DNA of 64,000 bases from Massilia mucilaginosa (lineage in GTDB: Bacteria; Pseudomonadota; Gammaproteobacteria; Burkholderiales; Burkholderiaceae_D), in assembly GCF_011682145.1 (NCBI RefSeq), contig NZ_WHJH01000005.1:62001-126000 (forward strand), written 5' to 3'. The position numbers were made by a program, and so were the translations under genes. The notes under the pieces are model-generated. The model saw only the letters and a list, made by a program, of their open reading frames with translations. It did not search any database and was not told the origin of the DNA. Shown piece after piece: positions 9,270 to 17,418 of the stretch. Within the stretch, counting starts at the first letter, position 1. The number at the start of each line of letters is the position of its first letter.

Positions 9270-11414
9270 CTATTTCTGGACGATGAATTCGGGTGAGGCG
9301 AGCACCAGCACCAGGGCCGCGTAGATGCGGTTCAGGCGGTGCGCTTCGGTGGTCTTCGGCATGGAATCGATCCCGCCCTTGATCAGGTTGAGCGTGGCCG
9401 GCGCCAGTTGTCCCGCCGCCAGTAGCAGGTTCAGCTCGTTGACCAGGTTCTCGGCCACCTCGGCCAGCGGCAGCAAGGCGCTGTAGTTGGCCTTGACGTC
9501 GCCCACGCCCCGGCTGACCACGCCCTGCATGTAGTTGACATAGCCGACCACGGTCGATTCGTTGGTGATCTGGAATTCCGGCGCCACCATGCGCGCATTG
9601 GCAATCTCGCTGTTGGGCGGCACATAGCCCGGACGGAAGAAATTGAATACCGTGCTGGAGCGGCCCGGGCTCTGCCCGAGGCGGGTGCCGGGGTCGGAGG
9701 TGTTGCCGATCGCCCAGGCATCCGATGGCGAACTGGCCTTGCAGGCGCGTGCCCAGGCCGTGAAGCGCAGCACCGGCTCGCGCAGTTTGCCGAAGTTGGG
9801 GTCGCTCAGCCGGTTTGGATTGCGCGCCTCGTCGTCCAGCAGAATGGCGGACACGACTTTGGCCAGGTTGCCCTTGACCCCTTTGCCATCGTTGTTGAAC
9901 ACGTTGGCGACCCGGGTCACGTAGGCGGGCGACGGGTTGCTCGTCACCAGGCGCTGGATCAGCTGGCGGCTGATGAACGGCGCCACGTTGGGATGCGCGT
10001 AGATGATGTCGAGCGCGCGGGTGACGCTGGTCAGGGCGTCGGTGCCGGCGGGAATGCTGCTGTCGAGGAATTCCTTGGCGCCCGATTCATGGCGGTTGGC
10101 CGACACGGCCATCGGCCGGCGCTTGTAGTCGGGCGAATTCATGTCGCCGCCAGCCAGGTCGTAGCCCCAGCCGGTGAATACGCGCGCCAGGCCGCTGATG
10201 TCGTCGAGGCCGTAGGTTTCCTGCTGCAGGCCGCCGCTGAGCTTGGGCGTGCCGTCGATGTTCAGCTGGACCAGGCCGATGGTAAACAGCTGCATGACTT
10301 CGCGCGCGTAGTTTTCGTCGGGCAGGGCGCCGGTGGTCGGATTCATCTTGACGTTGCCGCGATAGGTCAGGTACTCGCCCATCGGCGCGCTCAGCGACAC
10401 TTGCTGGAGCAGGGTGCGGTAGTTGCCGAAAGCGTGGGACTCGAGCAAGTCCATGTGCGCGACGCCCGAAAAATTGCTCCAGCTGGCGCTGAAACCGGTG
10501 ATCGAGGCCACCACGATTTCGGACAGCGCCAGGGTGACGCGCTGGCGCAGGGTGTCGGGCGCGCTGATCATCTTGCGCCAGAAGGCCGCATCGTGGCCGT
10601 TTTCGGTGTTCTTCAGGTCGGACGTGTTGTACTTTTTGCCGACCAGGTAGTCCCAGCGCGACTCGCCGCGCGGCATGGCGATTTGTTCGTTGATCCAGCC
10701 GGCGTAGCCCATCTGCTGCACGCGCGCGATTTGTTCGCGCGTGGCGCCCATCGACGCCTGGCCCAGGAAGCGCGAGGCTTCGGCGGGGGCGATTTTTTCA
10801 GCGACCGGCGTGGGGGTTGGGGTCGGGGTCGGCGTCGGGGTCGGGGTTGGTGTGGGAGTCGGGGTTGGTGTGGGCGTTGGTGTCGGAGTCGGCGTCGGCG
10901 TCGGCGTCGGCGTCGGTGTCGCAGGCGTCGGCGCGGTCGGGGTTGGCGTCGGGGTAGCCGGTGTCGGGACGGTCGGGGTTGGCTTGACAGGCGTCGGCAC
11001 AGGGGGCGTCGGCACGGTCGGTGCGGGGCCGGAGGTGCCCGGCGTCGGCGTGACCGGCGTTGGCACGACCGGTGTCGGAACCGGCGTCGGCACCACCGGC
11101 GTCGGCACTACCGGCGTCGGCACTACCGGCGTCGGCACCACCGGCGTCGGCACGGCGGGTATCGGAACCACCGGTGTCGGCAGGATCACCGGCGGGGGCG
11201 TCAGGGCACCTACCGGAATCGACGAGCTGCTACTGCCGCCGCCGCAGGCCGCCAGCGCGGCGCTGGAGAGGAGGGCGGTGCCCGCCGTCGCCAGCCTGAC
11301 CCTGGAAAGTGATTCATCGCCAGCAACATCAAGCTGGATTGTCAGCATGTCGGCGTTCAGTTCGACGCCAGCGTCATCCTCGACACCCGCGTCGAGTAGT
11401 TGTTGCTCTTGCAT
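9270..11414 (-). CDS. DUF1800 family lipoprotein with long Pro-Thr repeat linker
   Basis: A 714-residue protein with three parts. Residues 1-70 hold an acidic leader, a hydrophobic stretch and a probable lipobox LAAC (Cys57) followed by GGGSSSSS. Residues about 72-206 are almost pure Pro-Thr-Val and Thr-Pro repeats. Residues about 207-714 form a DUF1800 domain (ASRFLGQASMGAT, ARVFTGWGYDLAG, SRQLIQRLVTSNPSPAYV, FNFFRPGYVPPNSE). A plausible picture is a lipid-anchored domain held on a flexible stalk. The long, acidic region before the signal-like segment is unusual for a lipoprotein; a start at Met23 would only partly cure this. It is the first gene of a two-gene operon with DUF1501. Molecular function is not known for this family. 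Confidence 0.85.
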   Translation of the reverse strand: MQEQQLLDAGVEDDAGVELNADMLTIQLDVAGDESLSRVRLATAGTALLSSAALAACGGGSSSSSIPVGALTPPPVILPTPVVPIPAVPTPVVPTPVVPTPVVPTPVVPTPVPTPVVPTPVTPTPGTSGPAPTVPTPPVPTPVKPTPTVPTPATPTPTPTAPTPATPTPTPTPTPTPTPTPTPTPTPTPTPTPTPTPTPTPTPVAEKIAPAEASRFLGQASMGATREQIARVQQMGYAGWINEQIAMPRGESRWDYLVGKKYNTSDLKNTENGHDAAFWRKMISAPDTLRQRVTLALSEIVVASITGFSASWSNFSGVAHMDLLESHAFGNYRTLLQQVSLSAPMGEYLTYRGNVKMNPTTGALPDENYAREVMQLFTIGLVQLNIDGTPKLSGGLQQETYGLDDISGLARVFTGWGYDLAGGDMNSPDYKRRPMAVSANRHESGAKEFLDSSIPAGTDALTSVTRALDIIYAHPNVAPFISRQLIQRLVTSNPSPAYVTRVANVFNNDGKGVKGNLAKVVSAILLDDEARNPNRLSDPNFGKLREPVLRFTAWARACKASSPSDAWAIGNTSDPGTRLGQSPGRSSTVFNFFRPGYVPPNSEIANARMVAPEFQITNESTVVGYVNYMQGVVSRGVGDVKANYSALLPLAEVAENLVNELNLLLAAGQLAPATLNLIKGGIDSMPKTTEAHRLNRIYAALVLVLASPEFIVQK
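10806..11200. repeat. Coding tandem repeat (Pro-Thr/Pro-Val linker)
   Basis: About 395 bp of degenerate 6-bp and 12-18-bp units of the type GGTGTCGGNGTC / GGCGTCGGCACNACC on the + strand, translated from the minus strand as (TP)n and (VPTPV)n within the DUF1800 protein. The units preserve reading frame, so length changes by slippage would alter the linker without breaking the gene. Confidence 0.85.
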
Positions 11415-11445
11415 GAAGTTATTCCCGGTGTGTCCACGACCACAG

Positions 11446-11493
11446 ATAATAGGTGATTAGCGGAAACAAATAAACGTTAGGTTTTGTTTATTT
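11446..11493 (-). promoter_or_regulatory. Candidate promoter and dyad operator of the DUF1800-DUF1501 operon
   Basis: On the minus strand a -10-like TATTAT (11451-11446) follows a weak -35-like TTTATT (11474-11469) with 17 bp between. The -35 is overlapped by a perfect dyad: AAATAAAC (11468-11475), 10-nt centre, GTTTATTT (11486-11493). This AT-rich patch is the only one in the 207-nt gap and sits just upstream of the DUF1800 start. A repressor or activator site is an inference. Confidence 0.45.
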
Positions 11494-11568
11494 TGTAACA
11501 AGGGCATCATTTTCGCCTTGTTTGCAACACTGTTTCACGCCGCGGAGCGCGCAGGTGTGGATATATGA

Positions 11569-11594
11569 GCAAGGCGGCCGTCCAGCCGCCTTGC
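11569..11594 (-). terminator. Terminator-like hairpin downstream of the TRAP/M24 operon
   Basis: Perfect 10-bp arms GCAAGGCGGC and GCCGCCTTGC around a 6-nt loop, 27 nt past the stop of the M24 peptidase gene. The minus-strand downstream sequence is only moderately T-rich (TCATATATCC), so efficiency is uncertain. Confidence 0.55.
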
Positions 11595-11621
11595 GTAAAT
11601 TGAATCATCGCGCGACGCGCT

Positions 11622-12854
11622 TCAGCGTCCGATGCCGAACGGATCGTCGATCGAATGGGCCGGTTCGGTGAACCACGTCGGCCCCGCAGCCGTCATATAG
11701 AAGTGATCTTCAAGGCGCACCCCGAATTCGCCCGGAATGCAGATCATCGGCTCGTTCGAAAAGCACATGCCCACATCGAGCGGCGTGCTGTCGCTGCCGA
11801 CCAGGTAGGGCCACTCGTGGATATCCATGCCGATGCCATGGCCGGTGCGGTGCGGCAGGCCTGGCAGCTTGTAGCCGGGACCGAAGCCGTTCGATTCGAG
11901 CGAGGCGCGCGCGGCGGCGTCCACCTCGCGGCAAGGCACGCCCAGTTGCGCCGCCGCGAACGCGGCCAGCTGCGCCGCCTTCTCGGCATTCCACACGAAG
12001 CGCTGGCGCTCGCTGATCTCGCCGAACACGTAGGTGCGCGTGATGTCCGAAATGTAGCCATGCACCTGGCAGCCGGTGTCGATCAGGACCACGTCGCCCT
12101 GTTTCAGGGTCTGCGCGTAGCTGACGCCGTGCGGATAGGCGGTCGCCTCGCCGAACAGCACGATGCAAAAATACGAACCGGGCGCGCCGACCTTGCGGTG
12201 CGCGCGCGCGATGAAGTCGCTCACCTCCACCGTGGTGATCCCCTCGTGCAGGATGCTGGCGGCGGCCTTGTGCACTTCCAGCGTCATGTCCTTCACACGC
12301 TGCATCAGCGCGATTTCGGCGGGCGACTTGCGCGCGCGGCAGAACGCCGTGACGCTCTTGGCGTTTTCGAGCGCGTAGCCGGCGGCCAGCGGGCCGATGC
12401 CGTCGGCGATGAAGAACGCCGCGCTCTCGCAAATGCCGATGCGCGGCGCTCTGGCCGCATTCGGCTTGACGCCCATGCGCGCCAGCACGTCGATGAACAG
12501 CTGGTAAGGGCTCTCGTGCTCTTCCCAGCAATTGACCTTGCCCTTGACGAGCATGAAGTCGGTCAGCGAGCCCTCTTCGAACACCGGTGCGATGTATTCG
12601 AGCGCGCCCACGGCCGGCAAAATGGCGCCGACCATGCGTTCGCTGGCATACCACTTGGTGCCCGTGAAGTAGCGCATGTTGGTACCCGCGTTGAGGAACA
12701 CCGCGCCGATGCCCTGTTCCAGCATGAAGGCCTGGGCGCGCGCGATGCGCTCTTTGTGTTCTTGCTTGCCGATCGGGGCCATGCCGCCGGTCATGTCGGA
12801 CAAGGCGGCCAGCGCCTCGTCCATGCTCTTGCCGCCAATGTTCAATGCGTTCAT
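11622..12854 (-). CDS. M24 family metallopeptidase (Xaa-Pro dipeptidase/creatinase-like)
   Basis: A 410-residue pita-bread-fold metallohydrolase: creatinase-like N-terminal domain (FLNAGTNMRYFTGTKW) and an M24 catalytic domain. The dinuclear metal ligands can be traced: two Asp in DTGCQVHGYISDITR, His in HRTGHGIGMDIHEWP, Glu in NEPMICIPGEFG and Glu in VRLEDHFYM. Predicted cytoplasmic, with no signal peptide. Its ATG overlaps the dctM stop by 4 nt, so it is co-translated with TRAP permeases. It probably processes the compound those permeases import, perhaps a prolyl dipeptide or a creatine/ectoine-like amide; the exact substrate cannot be read from sequence. Confidence 0.85.
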   Translation of the reverse strand: MNALNIGGKSMDEALAALSDMTGGMAPIGKQEHKERIARAQAFMLEQGIGAVFLNAGTNMRYFTGTKWYASERMVGAILPAVGALEYIAPVFEEGSLTDFMLVKGKVNCWEEHESPYQLFIDVLARMGVKPNAARAPRIGICESAAFFIADGIGPLAAGYALENAKSVTAFCRARKSPAEIALMQRVKDMTLEVHKAAASILHEGITTVEVSDFIARAHRKVGAPGSYFCIVLFGEATAYPHGVSYAQTLKQGDVVLIDTGCQVHGYISDITRTYVFGEISERQRFVWNAEKAAQLAAFAAAQLGVPCREVDAAARASLESNGFGPGYKLPGLPHRTGHGIGMDIHEWPYLVGSDSTPLDVGMCFSNEPMICIPGEFGVRLEDHFYMTAAGPTWFTEPAHSIDDPFGIGR

Positions 12855-14593
12855 TTCTTTTTCGGTTCCGTGTCAGTATCGGTCGAGAAGTTCAGTTCCG
12901 GCGTGGTGTCGTCGTCCTTCTTGGCAGCGTCGCCGCCCTTCGTTTTGGCGTCGGCGTCGCTGTCGGTCGAGAAGTTCAGATCCGGGGTGCTGTCGTCGTC
13001 CGCCTTGCCGGCCTCGCTTGCCGGGGCATCGATTTTCAGTTCGATCTGTTCGTCCATGTCGACCTTCTTCTCGACCGAGACCAGGTGCGGGAAGGCGATG
13101 ATCAGGCTGACCATGATCACCTGGATCACCACGAACGGGATCGCGCCCCAGTAAATGTCGGAGGTCTTGACCTCTTTCGGCGCCACCGATCTCAAATAGA
13201 ACAGCGCGAATCCGAACGGCGGATGCATGAAGGAAGTCTGCATGTTCACGCCCAGCAGCACCCCGAACCAGACCAGGTCGATCCCCAGCTTGTTGGCCAC
13301 CGGGCCGACCAGCGGCACCAGGATGAAGGCCAGCTCGAAGAAGTCGAGGAAGAAGGCCAGCACGAAGAACATGACGTTGACCACGATCAGGAAGCCGGTC
13401 ACCCCGCCCGGAAGGCTGGTCAGCAGGTGCTCGACCCACAGGTCGCCGTCCACGCCGCGGAACACCAGCGCGAACACGGTCGAGCCGATCAGGATGAACA
13501 TGACGAAGCACGACAGGCGCGTGGTCGAATTCATCGCTTGCTTGAGCAGGCTCCAGGACAGGCGGCCATTGAGCATGGCCAGAATGATCGCGCCCAGCGC
13601 GCCCATGCCGCCGCCTTCGGTCGGAGTGGCGATGCCGACGAAAATCGTGCCCAGCACCAGGAAGATCAGCGCCAGCGGCGGCACCAGCACGAACACCACC
13701 TTTTCGGCCATGCGCGAGAGCAGGCCGAGTTTCAGGTGGCGGTTGGCCAGGGCGAACGAAAAGGTCAGCGCAATGCCGGCCGCAGCGGCATAAATACCCA
13801 GTTCGTCGCTTTTCAGTTGCGGGTGGCTGGCGCCCCAGACCAGGGCGAAAGCATACGACACGGCGACCGTGCCGAGCACCAGGAACAGCAGCGACATTGC
13901 GCCGCTGTCGCCGTTCGGCTCGCGCAGGTTGCGCGCTTCGAGCGGCAGCGCCGGCACGTGGTGCGGCTTGAAGATCGACAGCGCCAGCACGTAGCCGGCG
14001 TACATCGCGGTGAGCATCAGGCCGGGGATGAAAGCGGCCTTGTACATGTCGCCCACCGATTTGCCCAGCTGGTCGGCCATCACGATCAGCACCAGCGAGG
14101 GCGGGATGATCTGCGCCAGCGTGCCGGAGGCGGCGATCACGCCCGAGGCGAGGCGCTTGTCGTACCCGTAGCGCAGCATCACCGGCAGCGAAATGAGGCC
14201 CATCGAAATCACCGACGCCGCCACCACGCCGGTGGTTGCGGCCAGCAGCGCGCCGACGAAAATGACCGCATAGGCCACGCCGCCGCGAATCGGCCCGAAT
14301 AGCTGGCCAATGGTGTCGAGCAGGTCCTCCGCCATCCCCGACCTTTCCAGGATCAATCCCATGAAGGTAAAGAAGGGGATCGCCAGCAGGTTCTCGCTGC
14401 CCATGATGCCGAAGATCCGGTTGGGCAGCGCCTGCAGCAGTTCGGGTTTGAGCAAACCGAGCTCGATGCCGACCAGGCCGAAAAACAGGCCGTTGGCGGC
14501 CAGTGAAAATGCGACCGGAAAACCGGACAGCAAGAAGATGACCAGCGCCCCAAACATGATGGGCGCCAGGTTGGCGATGATGAATTGTTCCAT
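12851..14593 (-). CDS. dctM: TRAP transporter large permease (DctM) with acidic twin-motif C-terminal tail
   Basis: The multi-spanning DctM subunit of a tripartite ATP-independent periplasmic transporter. Typical segments include LSGFPVAFSLAANGLFFG at the N-terminus, GATTGVVAASVISMG-type and SGTLAQIIPPSLVLIVMADQ motifs. Ordinary DctM proteins are about 425 or, in the larger subgroup, about 500-530 residues; this one is 580. The extra about 75 residues after the last membrane span (from about 505) are hydrophilic and hold two copies of a 14-residue acidic motif containing TPDLNFSTD and TPELNFSTD, encoded by two 42-bp repeats (12876-12917 and 12960-13001; 37 of 42 bases equal). The small subunit is upstream, an M24 peptidase downstream. 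No binding protein (DctP) is nearby. Confidence 0.9.
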   Translation of the reverse strand: MEQFIIANLAPIMFGALVIFLLSGFPVAFSLAANGLFFGLVGIELGLLKPELLQALPNRIFGIMGSENLLAIPFFTFMGLILERSGMAEDLLDTIGQLFGPIRGGVAYAVIFVGALLAATTGVVAASVISMGLISLPVMLRYGYDKRLASGVIAASGTLAQIIPPSLVLIVMADQLGKSVGDMYKAAFIPGLMLTAMYAGYVLALSIFKPHHVPALPLEARNLREPNGDSGAMSLLFLVLGTVAVSYAFALVWGASHPQLKSDELGIYAAAAGIALTFSFALANRHLKLGLLSRMAEKVVFVLVPPLALIFLVLGTIFVGIATPTEGGGMGALGAIILAMLNGRLSWSLLKQAMNSTTRLSCFVMFILIGSTVFALVFRGVDGDLWVEHLLTSLPGGVTGFLIVVNVMFFVLAFFLDFFELAFILVPLVGPVANKLGIDLVWFGVLLGVNMQTSFMHPPFGFALFYLRSVAPKEVKTSDIYWGAIPFVVIQVIMVSLIIAFPHLVSVEKKVDMDEQIELKIDAPASEAGKADDDSTPDLNFSTDSDADAKTKGGDAAKKDDDTTPELNFSTDTDTEPKKK

Positions 14594-14627
14594 GTGTCCC
14601 TGACCGAAGTGGCTGTGTGCTTGACTG

Positions 14628-15218
14628 CTAACCGAGATTGTTGGCGGCTTTGATCGCGTCGATCTCGTCCTGCGGCGTGGTGGCCTGCTTGGTGAACGAG
14701 CTGGCGTCGATGCGGCCGGCCAAAAACGCGATGCGCTTGATGATTTCGGACAGGCCCTGCAGGATGATCAGCGCAAAGGCGACCGGAATGAGCAGTTTGG
14801 CGGGCCAGACGATCAGGCCACCGGCGTTGCTCGACATTTCGGCGCTGACGATCGACAGATGGGCAAAGGGGATGCCGTACCACAGGATCAGCAGCGAGAC
14901 GGGCATCAGGAACAGCAAGAAGCCGAACAGTTCGATCCAGACCTGGGTGCGCCGCGAAAAGCGTCCGACGATCACGTCGATGCGCACATGCTCGTCGCGT
15001 TTGAGCGTGTAGGCCGAGGCCAGCATGAACATGGCGCCGTACAGGTACCACTGGATTTCGAGCCAGGCATTGGAACTGATATTGAAGATGTAGCGGATCA
15101 GGGCATTGCCGGCGCAGATGAGGACCGCGGCCAGCAAGGCCCAGCTGACGGCGTTGGCGATCTTCTCATTGAGAGTATCGATCGCGCGCGACAGCGGGAC
15201 GAAAAGTGACATGAGCAT
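14628..15218 (-). CDS. dctQ: TRAP transporter small permease (DctQ)
   Basis: A 196-residue four-helix DctQ-type membrane subunit that pairs with DctM. Visible family segments are NAWLEIQWYLYGAMFMLASA and DEHVRIDVIVGRFSRRTQVW, followed by two hydrophobic spans. The start at 15218 (ATG-CTC-ATG) is preferred: GGAG lies 11 nt upstream, and the longer frame to 15269 adds an unlikely N-terminus. The gene is 34 nt upstream of dctM and starts the dctQ-dctM-M24 operon. The periplasmic solute receptor must be encoded elsewhere, or the pair borrows one. Confidence 0.85.
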   Translation of the reverse strand: MLMSLFVPLSRAIDTLNEKIANAVSWALLAAVLICAGNALIRYIFNISSNAWLEIQWYLYGAMFMLASAYTLKRDEHVRIDVIVGRFSRRTQVWIELFGFLLFLMPVSLLILWYGIPFAHLSIVSAEMSSNAGGLIVWPAKLLIPVAFALIILQGLSEIIKRIAFLAGRIDASSFTKQATTPQDEIDAIKAANNLG

Positions 15219-15271
15219 GGTGCTGGTATCTCCGGTAGTTTCAAACAAAAAGTTCAAAAACAAGCACAAGC

Positions 15272-15291
15272 GCCGGCGTCTTGCGCGCCGG
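15272..15291 (-). terminator. Weak terminator candidate after argH
   Basis: CCGGCG and CGCCGG arms close a short hairpin about 30 nt past the argH stop. On the minus strand it is followed by a T-rich tract (CTTGTGCTTGTTTTTG). The stem is short, so read-through into dctQ is possible. Confidence 0.35.
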
Positions 15292-15321
15292 TCGGCTTAA
15301 GTACAGCTCACTGCTGGTGCG

Positions 15322-16719
15322 CTACCCCGCCAGCTGGGCGCGCACGCGGGCGATCGCCGCGCGCACCTGGCGCGGCGCGGTGCCGCCCACATGGTCGCGC
15401 GCCGCCACCGAGCCTTCCAGGGTCAGTACCGCGAACACATCGTCGCCGATCAGGCTTGAGAACGCGCGCAGCTGGTCGAGCGACATCTCCGCCAGGTCGT
15501 ATTCGAGGTCGTCGCAGGCACGCACGGCGCGCGCCACGGCTTCGTGGGCGTCGCGGAACGGCAGGCCTTTCTTGACCAGGTAGTCGGCCAGGTCGGTCGC
15601 GGTGGCGTAGCCCTGCAGGGCGGCGGCGCGCATGTTGTCCGGCTTGACCGTGATCCCGCCGGCCATGTCGGCGAAGATGCGCAGGGTGTCGACCAGGGTG
15701 TCGACGGTGTCGAACAGCGGCTCCTTGTCTTCCTGGTTATCCTTGTTGTAGGCCAGCGGCTGGCCTTTCATCAGGGTCAGGAGGCCGGTCAGGTGGCCGT
15801 ACACGCGGCCGGTTTTACCGCGCGCCAGTTCCGGCACATCCGGGTTTTTCTTTTGCGGCATGATCGAGGAGCCGGTGCAGAAGCGGTCGGCGATGTCGAT
15901 GAAACCGACCCGTGGGCTCATCCAGATCACCAGTTCTTCCGACATGCGCGAGATGTGCGTCATGATCAGGGCGCCGGCGGCGCAGAACTCGATCGCGAAA
16001 TCGCGGTCCGAGACGGCGTCGAGCGAATTGTGGCAAACGTCGTCGAAGCCGAGCGTGCGGGCCACCCGTTCGCGGTCGATCGGGAAGGTGGTGCCGGCCA
16101 GCGCGGCGGCGCCCAGCGGCAGGCGGTTGACGCGCTTGCGGGCGTCCTGCATGCGTTCGACGTCGCGCCCGAACATCTCGACATAGGCCAGCATGTGGTG
16201 GCCGAAGGTGATCGGCTGGGCCACCTGCATGTGGGTAAAACCGGGCATGATGGTGTCGGCGTTCTGTTCCGCCAGATCGGTGAGGGCGGCGCGCAGGCCG
16301 TTCAGCAGCACCACGATATCGTCGATGGCGGCGCGTACGTACAGGCGGATGTCGGTGGCCACCTGGTCGTTGCGCGAGCGTCCCGTGTGCAGGCGCTTGC
16401 CGGCGTCGCCAACCAGTTCGGTCAGGCGTTTTTCGATATTCAGGTGGACGTCTTCCAGGTCGAGCAGCCATTCGAAGCTGCCGGCCTCGATTTCGCCCTT
16501 GATCTGGGCCATGCCGCGTTCGATCCCGGCGCGGTCTTCGGCGCTGATGATCCGCTGGGCGGCCAGCATTTCGGCGTGCGCGAGCGAACCCTGTATATCG
16601 AACAGGGCCAGGCGTTTATCGAAAAAGACGGAAGCGGTGTAGCGTTTGACGAGGTCGGAGACGGGTTCGGAAAAGCGCGCCGACCAGGCTTCGCCCTTCT
16701 TTGAAAGTTGTGCGGTCAT
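15322..16719 (-). CDS. argH: Argininosuccinate lyase
   Basis: A 465-residue member of the fumarase/aspartase superfamily that splits argininosuccinate into arginine and fumarate, the final step of arginine synthesis. The superfamily signature [12 protein letters not shown] with the catalytic Ser is present near residue 280. Other ArgH-typical segments are [19 protein letters not shown] and [19 protein letters not shown], and DEDVHLNIE-like [17 protein letters not shown] near residue 90. Length is usual (455-470). It has AGGAA 8-9 nt before the ATG and its own promoter-like sequence. It appears monocistronic. Confidence 0.97.
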   Translation of the reverse strand: MTAQLSKKGEAWSARFSEPVSDLVKRYTASVFFDKRLALFDIQGSLAHAEMLAAQRIISAEDRAGIERGMAQIKGEIEAGSFEWLLDLEDVHLNIEKRLTELVGDAGKRLHTGRSRNDQVATDIRLYVRAAIDDIVVLLNGLRAALTDLAEQNADTIMPGFTHMQVAQPITFGHHMLAYVEMFGRDVERMQDARKRVNRLPLGAAALAGTTFPIDRERVARTLGFDDVCHNSLDAVSDRDFAIEFCAAGALIMTHISRMSEELVIWMSPRVGFIDIADRFCTGSSIMPQKKNPDVPELARGKTGRVYGHLTGLLTLMKGQPLAYNKDNQEDKEPLFDTVDTLVDTLRIFADMAGGITVKPDNMRAAALQGYATATDLADYLVKKGLPFRDAHEAVARAVRACDDLEYDLAEMSLDQLRAFSSLIGDDVFAVLTLEGSVAARDHVGGTAPRQVRAAIARVRAQLAG

Positions 16720-16744
16720 GTGAATAGTTCCTTTACGTTACCTG

Positions 16745-16775
16745 ATTATAAACAAGGAAAGCGGGCTGCGGGCAA
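16745..16775 (-). promoter_or_regulatory. Candidate argH promoter
   Basis: Reading the minus strand, a consensus -10 TATAAT (16750-16745) lies 26 nt before the argH ATG, with TTGCCC (16775-16770) 19 bp upstream as a -35. The -10 is perfect; the spacing is 2 bp longer than ideal. The resulting leader is short and carries AAAGGAAC as the ribosome site. Confidence 0.5.
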
Positions 16776-16877
16776 TTCCTGTTGGGGGGTTGTTGGGGCG
16801 TTCCGAATTCGCGCGCGGGCCTTGCGCTGGCGGCGAACGAAGGTAGAATTGTTTCTTTTCACGGGATGCGTCCAGCC

Positions 16878-17303
16878 ATGTCCAATTTACAGATCAGTAC
16901 CGACCGCACGCAGCTCGATGTCCCGATGATTTATCGCTTCCTGAGCGAGCAGTCGACGTGGGCGGTCGGCATCTCGCGCCCGGTGGTGGAGCGCGCGATC
17001 GAGAATTCCCTGTGTTTCGGCGGCTATGTGGACGGCCGCCAGGTGGCGTTCGCGCGGGTGATTACCGATTTTGCGACTTTTGGTAATCTGGTGGATGTAT
17101 TTGTGATTCCCGAATACCGCGGGCGCGGATTCAGCAAGGAGATCATGAAGGCGGTGCTGGCGCATCCGAGCCTGAAAGGGCTGCGCAGGTTGACGCTGGC
17201 GACGGGGGACGCGCATGCCCTGTATGCGCAGTTCGGATTCACCCCGCCGCAAAGGCCGGAGTCGCTCATGGAGCGGTATTTCCCGAATATCTACGTCAGT
17301 TGA
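16878..17303 (+). CDS. GNAT family N-acetyltransferase
   Basis: A 141-residue GNAT acetyltransferase. The acetyl-CoA pyrophosphate loop is visible in VFVIPEYRGRGFSKEIMKAV (R/Q-x-x-G-x-G/A form), followed by helix and strand LRRLTLATGDAHALYAQFGF, typical of the small single-domain enzymes that modify free amino acids or small amines. Start chosen at ATG 16878, which gives the MSNLQIS N-terminus; the longer frame lacks family similarity before it. It is transcribed divergently from argH. Substrate unknown. Confidence 0.8.
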   Translation: MSNLQISTDRTQLDVPMIYRFLSEQSTWAVGISRPVVERAIENSLCFGGYVDGRQVAFARVITDFATFGNLVDVFVIPEYRGRGFSKEIMKAVLAHPSLKGLRRLTLATGDAHALYAQFGFTPPQRPESLMERYFPNIYVS

Positions 17304-17354
17304 CGGCACGCTGTTGTAACTGCCACTGGCATCTATCAGAAACTACTAAGCTAA

Positions 17355-17390
17355 AAACCGTCATTCCCGCCTCCGCGGGAATGACGGTTT
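17355..17390. repeat. Perfect 16-bp palindromic repeat between convergent genes
   Basis: AAACCGTCATTCCCGC and GCGGGAATGACGGTTT flank a 4-nt loop. It lies between the 3' ends of the GNAT gene and the YfcC-like gene, so it could terminate transcription from both sides; same family as the elements at 7729, 37127 and 57031. Confidence 0.8.
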
Positions 17391-17418
17391 GAAGTGTCGT
17401 GGCCGTTAAGACATAAGA

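Noticed and set aside
10806-11200. CRISPR or non-coding satellite
   Set aside because: The repeats are in-frame and translated as a Pro-Thr linker in a known protein family.
9993-11312. Long plus-strand frame opposite the DUF1800 gene, ending in Arg/Gly runs
   Set aside because: It is the mirror of the Pro-Thr repeat; the minus frame has signal peptide, lipobox and DUF1800 motifs.
15322-16719. argH as part of the cyanophycin locus
   Set aside because: It has its own promoter and faces away, with a GNAT gene between; proximity alone is weak evidence.
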